Shown here: piece by piece, positions 56,901 to 64,000 of the stretch | Layout of the letters: every line of letters starts with the position of its first letter | How positions within the stretch are numbered: position 1 is the stretch's first letter | Source: Cruorifilaria tuberocauda | Lineage: Eukaryota; Nematoda; Chromadorea; Rhabditida; Onchocercidae | NCBI GenBank assembly: GCA_013365365.1 | Contig: JABVXU010000001.1 | Location: 496,001-560,000 of the forward strand | DNA: 64,000 nucleotides | Direction: 5' to 3' | Translations under genes and position numbers: made by a program | The notes under the pieces: model-generated | The model's input: the letters and a program-made list of their open reading frames with translations, nothing else | What the model was told of the DNA's origin: nothing | The model's database searches: none

Positions 56901-57553
56901 AAGCTAATGGCTGTTAATTTACTTGAAAATTTATTTCAATCACAAAAATTGAAGAATAATTTGCCAGACTGAAGAATCGAATTAAGGTTAAATGGATTAA
57001 ACGAATTAAGGTTCTGTACTAACCGATAAAACATTGAGAACGAATGCAATTTGTTCATGAAGTATTTCCTGTGAAATGACGAGAAAATTTTGTTTCGGCG
57101 GGTATTTGTATAAAAGTGATACGATCACTACGAATATCGTTGAAAACAACAGTGGCGAGATGGGATAAAGGCGATTGTGAAGAGCATTCTGAAAATACTC
57201 CTAATGTTATTATTGATAAGAATCATCAGTGATTGATGAAAATCGCAATCATATAATTTTAAGGACTCAGAATCTGAGTCTGTATGAAATTCAGTGTTTT
57301 CGAAGTTCTAATCTGTAAAATCAAGATTAGTTATTTAGTTAAAATATGATAATACTGAAATTTTGGATTTTCGAATTCGGTAACTCGCATAAATTAAAGT
57401 TATAATGGAATAAGAATTTTCTATTCTGCTGCGTTTATAGTTTAAAAAAGCAAACATTACCTTGAACCGATAGCAATTTCGTTTAAATCGACTTGGAAAA
57501 TAACCGTCAGTCCGATAAGAGCACTTCGGGTTTTGTAAAAAAGTATTTTTCAT
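50952..57553 (-). CDS. CPT1: Carnitine O-palmitoyltransferase 1 with an in-frame stop in one exon
   Basis: Seventeen exons, 5' to 3': 57553-57461, 57188-57024, 56856-56728, 56052-55954, 55440-55336, 55110-55033, 54774-54670, 54059-53984, 53811-53691, 53519-53312, 53220-53122, 52952-52857, 52755-52648, 52090-51926, 51778-51644, 51563-51375, 51143-50952. Phases match over 721 codons. CPT1 sits in the outer mitochondrial membrane and makes acylcarnitine from acyl-CoA and carnitine. Marks in order: '[18 protein letters not shown]' before a first membrane span, a second hydrophobic span near residues 75-100, '[20 protein letters not shown]', '[10 protein letters not shown]', the catalytic His in '[12 protein letters not shown]' (about His433), '[20 protein letters not shown]', '[14 protein letters not shown]', 'GVDRHLF', 'ELSTSQ' and '[16 protein letters not shown]'. 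Oddities: codon 458, the last codon of exon 12, reads TAA; and the C-terminus ends earlier than usual, after 'TVGRIPSV'. The start ATG follows a TTTAG acceptor-like motif, so an upstream exon is possible. Confidence 0.88.
52857..52859 (-). other. CPT1: In-frame TAA at the end of CPT1 exon 12
   Basis: Exon 12 (52952-52857) is exactly 32 codons, phase 0 at both ends. Its last codon, just before a GTTTCT donor, is TAA. No other GT donor exists between the catalytic His motif and this stop, and exon 13 resumes CPT1 homology in phase 0. It is either a nonsense mutation or a one-base error in the assembly. Confidence 0.75.
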
Positions 57554-60500
57554 CGCCTAAACTATCAATGAAATGTTCGACTTGACACTGAATTTACCTG
57601 GAATTTTATGCGTCATAGAAGAGCCACAGAAGAGAACTGAGCTTTTCATTGTCATTCAGCATATTATCGATTTACTCAATATACCTCCCAGGTATTATTC
57701 CTCGCAGGATTACAGAAAACTGAAGTAGGCATTCTAACAAATTCGCCCCAAAATAACAAATGTTTTCAATTTTTGATTCAATTCTGATAGAATTACCGAC
57801 CTTGATCACCTTTCCAATTTATTTAAAGTGTAGAATGACAACATTGCAGAGTGAAGTTGTTCGAGAACTTCTTGGGAGCTAATCAGAGGATCAACTCTAA
57901 GCATTACTTTCACTTGGTCATTGTTAACTTCCGATAGCGATCACTACAGTGTGATTTACTCTCCTCTCCTCTTCTCCTAAGCTAAATGCATTGATAATAT
58001 GAGTTCCAATAATCCTTTATGATTCATTTTCATTCTTAGCCGATTTCCTTTTTGTTTATTATTCTGTCTATAAGAAGAAATAAGCAATAAAATAATGTAA
58101 AATGCAAAAAACGTAATAACGTCGACTTATTTAATCACTGATATTACTTTAGCAGTTGAATATAATCAATACTCTAAAGTCTCTCTACTGAAACATAAGA
58201 GAAGTTATCATTTGCCTGGTAAACGAATACTTGGTTCTAAGACGTGAAGGATGTGACTGTTGAATGAAATGAATTACTGATGATAGTCAATGGTAACTGA
58301 TGAAGAAATAACGTTAGTGATGATCTCGAGATAGCGTTAAATGTAACGGTCGTTCTGGCGTCAGAGATGAAATGTAATGGTGTTCGTTCGGGAGAGACTG
58401 ATGGGCAGTGCCCTCAATTGGATGCGTATCTTGGCGGAATCGACATCCGAGACGAGAAGGTCATCGAAAACAATCGGAGCAAATTTAAAAATGACAGAAA
58501 GGTTTAAAAATAGAAATTATAGTATGATTGCAGTTTGCGAGAAAAGTGGCAATGAGATATTAAATGCATTGGTAATTCTAATCATAGAACAATTATCACA
58601 GATATTACTAATGGAATTCAAGAAGCAAAGAATTATGTATTTTCATAGTAGATTGATTCGATTACATTCTATGCTATCAATTTGATCATTTAAATAAACA
58701 TTGAACTGATTGATCAGATTGGCTTATTATTTATTGCCATTCTCTTCTTTATTCCATAGCCAAATGATTAGCAAATTTATCACTGTCAGTGCGTGATAAT
58801 CGATCATTACAGCGGCGCAAATGGTTATTCTAATTTCTAATGAGCAAAGAATGATGTTTTACTGATACTGTGAAGCTTAGACTGCTACGTTTGATTTAGT
58901 ATAAATTAGTTAATGCCTCGGAAGCTTATTTTTAATTGCAAAACTCTTTTGGCCGAGTCTCCTCTCTTTCTCTCTCTCTTTAAATGTTTAATTATTAAAA
59001 TTGTCCCAGCAATTTGAAATCGAACTGTGGTCATTCACGATTACTGCTTCTTATCGAAAGTGAAGAAAATTAAACTTGGGAAAGAAAAAGGCTCATAATT
59101 AGTATCAGCTAGATACTACGACTGGCATCTTCCAAATGAGCGCCTACGGCAGAAACACCCGGGACATTACCGCTCTTTCCTCTTAAAGACCAGGTCATAT
59201 GACAGGTCTGGAGGGACGTGTGTGTCAGCTCCACTGTATTGGTGGGTAATCAATTATCATCATTGATTAGCAGATGTCCCTATCTTTTCATCATTCACAC
59301 ACAGCGAGGGACTCGAACCCCCCAAAGCCTGTTCTCACATTGCGGAACTAACCACTTTGTCATCCAAAACGCCCATCGAATTTTTTTTTTCTTGATTTTT
59401 GATGTAAGAAATTGAGAGAAGAGAAACGGTTTGTGGAAGTTTGGAAGGTGGGACTTTTGCGCTCAATGGATGAAGAAAAGTTAAAAAATAATGTTGTGGA
59501 TCTTCTGCTTGCTTGACGAAAGGAAGCAAGTATGATGAATTGAAGCATTTCATTCTTTCTTCTCGAGAAACTTCTCACTTCCGTGCTCACAGGTCACTAA
59601 GGAACCTCAAGCGAATTCACTTCTCAATCCATCCCACAGCTTTTCTGTCCCGCGGTAAAAAATGATATTTTTGAAGAGTTGTGGGGAAGAAAGCTATCGT
59701 TATTAATGGAAGAGAACTGGTTTTTCGTTCGAAAGTTGCAGGAACTTCTGACATGATAATTTGTAGGAATTGATGAAGTGATATCTTTGACGTGGAACAA
59801 GGAACCATTTTATTTCTTCACGAATTCAAGATGATCAAGACGATACTTGCAGAATAGAAGTGCTCTTCAGATGAATTCTCGAATCTCTTTCATTTAAATA
59901 ATTGATTAAGAAGTGCTTTTAAATTCTCTCCAAATTGGAGTAAAAGATTGAAGAAAGGATTAAATGAAAAAAATTCGTCAATGCAGTAGTTTCCTAAAAT
60001 TTTATTAATCACTTCATCGGAACAAACAAAATGATAGAGGAACAGAAAACAAAACTGACTGTCCTCTCCACCAATACTGTTTCGATACGCTCTGTAATTG
60101 TGTCTCTTCGCAAATTAATGCGAACAATTTCCCAATGCATTCATTTCACGTTTTGCAGAAACAAAAACATTTTGGGACGCCAAAACTCCAACGTGAATGG
60201 TTATAGTTCAATCGATACAATATAACGGAAATCTTACAATTACTATTTCATCTTGCTGTTATTATTCTACCTACAATACGTGTGAAATTGAAAATTTATC
60301 GTGTCAGCCTTTTCTTCAAATTTGTAAAAAAGTTTTTTCTTGACGATATAAATTGCATAGCAAACAGAACTTTACATTGGCTACCACTGTTAGACAAATG
60401 ATTATTTAAATATCTGATCAGTCGTATAGACACCTATCTAATTTTATGATTGATCAATTGATACCATACGAGATTATCTCGACATCAAAAGATCAAATAG

Positions 60501-62073
60501 GTTTTAAATGGGCAACGAGCTGAAACATCATCATTCTCAAAAATATACAAACATAATTTGTTGACAATTTTGCAAATTAGCGTAGAAATTTTTTAACAGA
60601 ATAAATCTTGAAAGAAGAATGTTTGTCGATGCTTACTTTCTCAAAGCACTTAATGAAAACAACTCAGCTACGCTCTGTGATAATGCTCAAATCAAATTTG
60701 CTTCCCTTTATAGGAAATTATCAGTTACTATATGTTGACAACACTGATTACATTATCATTATTATAATTGCTAGCATTAGATGAAAGCTGTGACGAGAGT
60801 TTTCCTTTCTCTATTCCTAATTAATGTCATCATTAATATGTGATTTTTATCATTGTGCTCCTCTGAATGTTAATAAAATGGGATATAAGTATATATGTGT
60901 AACAGTTTGTTTATCTTTGCAAAACAAATACAGGCTTGATGAATAGCACTCATCTCATCATCTTCGACTGCTAACCAGTTCAGTCAACGATGTTAACAAA
61001 AAATCTCTTAGTGAGAGGTGAAGTCGAGACATTTACCGATCTTCATTCACTTTTCCGATATTACTCTCTCATTATTTTACAAATATTCTCAGTGTGTCTT
61101 CTACTTTAATTTCAATTTTGAACAATTGCAACTATGACTTTCTTCTTTACTTACTTAATGATTGCATAAATTATAACATGAAGAGATCATTTTCATCTGT
61201 TTACCTATTATTGTTTATGTTTATTTATGAAATTTACAACAAATAAAAAATATTCCTTCTTTAAATTGAACTTAATAATAAAAATATAAAAAAAGAGCGA
61301 ATTCGGATTCAAGTGATTGTATATTGAAAAGTGATGCGTGCTAATTAGACCCAACAGTTCAGTGCCTATTTTTGAACAGTTTTTCGGAACATTATCTACC
61401 GGATGATGGAGCTACAACTCTTATTGATCAAAGTTATGCAATGATAATCTCGGAAGTAATTCCGTAATTGAACACTGAGCAACTTTTCAATATATGAAGG
61501 AATTTCCGGAGAAATAGTCTTACATTCTTTTCGTAATCTAATGTTGATTTTCAGTTTATCAAACGCTATTCCGTAAAAGCAACAATCTCGATTTTTATAT
61601 ATCATATATTAATATTTGCTCTTTTGAGACAAAAGTAGTTTTTTTTTCATCATCATCATTTATAGTACTTAAATTAGTTAGTTACTTCAAAGTATTTAGG
61701 TATTCACTTGCGCTAATATAATAATGGTGTCTTGTTTCATCTTTATTTAAGTCTATTTTAAGAAGAAGCAATCTTTTCTGCTCAGTGTATTTTTAAAGTT
61801 TCAAGAAAAATATAAACCATAAGTGCTATTTATGCTAAACATTTGTCTGGAAAAATATCGAAGAATAATACCATTGGATTTTAATTTTCTACAAACTGTT
61901 ATTGCTTTAAATGACATTGTCTAAATAAATTAGTTAAATGTATAAGTATGATATAGCATGATACAGCTTTTCAAACTATACTTCCGTTACTGTAATTAAT
62001 GGTCGCACCAGCCAACTCCAATATCTTCATTTTCGTTATAGACAATTCTGAAGATCGGACTATACTCAACACA
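57554..62073. other. Intergenic region upstream of CPT1 and myosin
   Basis: About 4.5 kb between divergently transcribed CPT1 (minus) and myosin (plus), presumably holding both promoters. It contains the tRNA-derived repeat at about 59.3 kb. A locally G+C-rich patch at about 58,310-58,510 carries two overlapping plus-strand open frames: one of about 67 codons ending at 58,507, and one of 102 codons at 58,377-58,685. I cannot tell whether either is translated. No other gene was recognised. Confidence 0.4.
59285..59375 (-). repeat. tRNA-derived (SINE-like) element or tRNA pseudogene
   Basis: Read on the minus strand, this segment contains GTGGTTAGTTCC, resembling a tRNA A box. About 45 bases later comes GGGGGTTCGAGTCCCTC, a near-perfect B box and T arm whose stem pairs with a single G-U. 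The sequence that should form the acceptor stem does not pair, so it is not a functional tRNA. G+C-rich sequence continues to about 59,130 in the same orientation, which could be the body of a SINE. An A/T run on the plus strand (59,381-59,392) borders it. Confidence 0.6.
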
Positions 62074-62945
62074 ATGTCAGAATATGAAAGCGATCCTGGT
62101 TGGCAATATTTACGTCAACCTCAACAACCGGTGATTTATTTTATAATTCAAGGGTTTTGCGGTATGACAATAGATTTAATGTTATACAAAATTGCATAAT
62201 ATCATGTCATTTTATTATCATATCTCTCAAATTCTAATTATATTTTGTTCCTTTATTTCTTTACTTTCTCTTGCTATATTTTTGATGAGATTTTTTTAGT
62301 GATTAAATAATCCAAAGGAATAATTTTCTAGTTTTTCAATTCATCATTTGATTGAATACCAATCAAAAATCTATCATTAAGGCAGATTTAAGTACGTTTA
62401 AAATTGACCAAAAATTTAATTTTGGTTCGCTGCAACAACAACAAGAAGAACCGATTCAAAGAAGGTTTGGGTATCTGATGAAGAAGAAGGTTTCATTGTC
62501 GCAGAAATTAAATCAACAAAAGATGATTTCGTTACTCTTATCACTTGTAAAGGAGTTGAGGTTTGAAATTTTAAAATTTGAAAAATATTCAATGAAATAT
62601 AAGCTTGTGAAACTTTCAACTAAAGAGTTACATTTACGTTTATGCAGTAAATCTGTGCAAAATTTATTAAAATTCATAGTATTAGGAATTTTAATTACTC
62701 ATTAGAGAAAAGTATTGTAATGATTTACATTGTTTTAGCCCCGAATAAATCTGTAAGATATACTAAATAACAAATACTGCACATTTTTCAAATACGAATT
62801 TCAGAAGACTTTGAGGAAAGATGAAACTCAAAAAATGAATCCACGAAAGTATGAGAAAACGGAAGACATGGCAAACTTGACATTCCTGAACGATGCATCC
62901 GTACTTCATAATTTACGTGAACGATACCTTTCTATGTTAATTTAT
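62074..62945 (+). CDS. Muscle myosin heavy chain, first exons (continues beyond window)
   Basis: Exon 1 (62074-62130) encodes an N-terminus containing 'DPGWQYLRQ', as in nematode body-wall muscle myosins. Exon 2 (start about 62,444, end 62560) encodes '[19 protein letters not shown]' followed by a beta-strand-rich stretch, the SH3-like N-terminal subdomain. Exon 3 (62805-62945) encodes '[20 protein letters not shown]', then '[17 protein letters not shown]', the lead into the motor domain. Exons 2 and 3 join in phase 0. The next expected exon (TYSGLFCVVVNPYK-like) is not found before 64,000, so a long intron or an unusual structure follows. The exon 1/exon 2 junction does not fit: exon 1 ends in phase 0, while the only acceptors in the exon 2 frame need phase 2. 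An in-frame ATG lies upstream at 61999, but homology favours 62074. This is the force-generating motor of muscle thick filaments. Confidence 0.82.
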
Positions 62946-64000
62946 GTAAGTTAGCTTTGGAAAACATTATCAGTAGCTTATCAGAATAATTAGATTTATG
63001 CATTGAATTGTTTTATTTTTAAAAGTCATGCAAAAATTTTCAAAGTTCAGATGGCATTTGTAAATTTTTATTTCTCATTAGACGAATTACTACAAACTAT
63101 TGCACATAATTCATGAATTTCACTAACATTTTTCAAATCTATGCCAACATGCAAAATACGTGCAAAGCTGAAATTTAATATTGCAGTTTAAGCTTGCAAA
63201 CGCACTCAATCTAGACGTTGGTAGCATTCGCAGGGCATTGTTCAGTTGTTTTTCAATGCATTTAAATTTTTTGCATAGGTTAGTCGGAGAGCAGATGTGT
63301 CATTCATTTTCAAACGATCTCATTGTTAAGCTCTCAGCATGAAACGAACAATAAATCAAATTAAAATAAACATTCATCTATAAAGATAAAAGCTTATTAC
63401 ATGAAAAGCCTATGACTTCATTCATCCACAAGCTCAAGTCAGAGGTCAACAAAAGTTTAACCATTCCGGACATATTGATTGTTACTGAAGGGATAGAAGC
63501 GGAAAAGTCGAAACGGATTGGATATAAAATAAAAGGATAGTTAATCATAAAATTGAGATTAAATATATTTGTTAGATATGATACTATATTATTAAATATA
63601 TTATTACAATTAATACAGGTTGATTTGTTTAATTAAATATTTCTTCACATATATTACTACCAATGTTTTTCTTTTTTTGTTGTTTGCATTATGGAATGTT
63701 TGCAAGCTCAGCTTTAACTCTTAAGCTATCCTTAGGATTTGTATACAGAAGAAAGGAAGAGAGTGGAAGAGAGTTTATCAAATATGAGACTTAGACATAT
63801 CCCAAACAGAACTATTTGCCAATATTTAACTCTTATGCATTTTGATGCTTAAATAAATCCTGTTTTCTCTGCAGAAAATCTGAAGCATAATCAAACAAAT
63901 GAAAATTTAAGTGTCCTTAAAGGAAAAAGTTCAGAAAATTTTGGAAAAAATTAACAAACTGATCATTCAATTTCCACGGGATATTGAACAAATCGTCAAA
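62946..64000. other. Probable long myosin intron with two unassigned exon-like frames
   Basis: No myosin motor sequence was found here. One exon-like segment is 63187-63279, plus strand. It follows an ATATTGCAG acceptor, is open for 31 codons ('FKLANALNLDVGSIRRALF' at its start) and ends at an AG/GTTAGT donor. A second is an open frame from about 63,370 to 63,540 (TAG) with an internal ATG at 63412; it contains 'IPDILIVTEGIEAEKSKRIG'. Neither joins the myosin sensibly. Confidence 0.35.

Noticed and set aside
60781..60843. Short plus-strand frame with a signal-peptide-like start
   Set aside because: Only 20 codons with no supported downstream exon.
61999..62073. N-terminal extension of the myosin frame from an upstream ATG
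   Set aside because: Muscle myosins begin close to the 'DPGWQYL' motif; the upstream residues have no counterpart and an acceptor-like TTATAG precedes 62074.

Overview
The window is AT-rich eukaryotic DNA. It carries intron-dense genes with short exons, GTAAG-type donors and TTTCAG/TTTTAG acceptors, and no bacterial features. The gene style and a nematode-type muscle myosin N-terminus (DPGWQYL) point to a nematode. The very AT-rich introns would suit a parasitic, filarial-like lineage, but the species cannot be named from the sequence. I rebuilt the gene models by hand from splice sites and reading-frame phase. Most exons interlock exactly in phase.

Layout. (1) About 1.6-9.9 kb, minus: a 27-exon gene whose N-terminal half resembles the TASOR/TEX15 DUF3715 (pseudo-PARP) domain followed by a SPOC-like segment, i.e. 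a nematode relative of the vertebrate HUSH silencing scaffold. (2) 12.7-17.7 kb, minus: a complete 18-exon canonical nuclear poly(A) polymerase. (3) 18.1-18.6 kb, minus: a two-exon 140-residue protein I do not recognise. (4) 18.6-23.6 kb: a gene-poor stretch. (5) 23.6-38.1 kb, minus: a very large HEAT-repeat gene, the proteasome adaptor ECM29. (6) 39.2-42.9 kb, minus: an SNM1/Apollo-type metallo-beta-lactamase/beta-CASP nuclease with an unusual C-terminal extension. It is divergently paired, across a pyrimidine-rich 1.3 kb spacer, with (7) 44.2-50.0 kb, plus: the ER glucosidase II alpha subunit (GANAB type), which has one GC-AG intron. (8) 50.03-50.62 kb, plus: a possible two-exon secreted cysteine-rich microprotein just behind glucosidase II. 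(9) 51.0-57.6 kb, minus: carnitine palmitoyltransferase 1, with an in-frame TAA as the last codon of one exon. (10) 57.6-62.1 kb: intergenic DNA with a tRNA-derived, SINE-like element near 59.3 kb. (11) 62.1 kb to the window end, plus: the first exons of a muscle myosin heavy chain that continues outside.

Most genes are unrelated housekeeping functions: mRNA polyadenylation, proteasome quality control, ER glycan trimming, mitochondrial fatty-acid import and muscle contraction. There is no operon-like functional cluster. The most novel items are the nematode TASOR-like gene, the Apollo nuclease with its coiled-coil tail, the cysteine-rich microprotein, the CPT1 nonsense codon and the tRNA-derived repeat. 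Every functional call rests on remembered family sequences, not on a database search.
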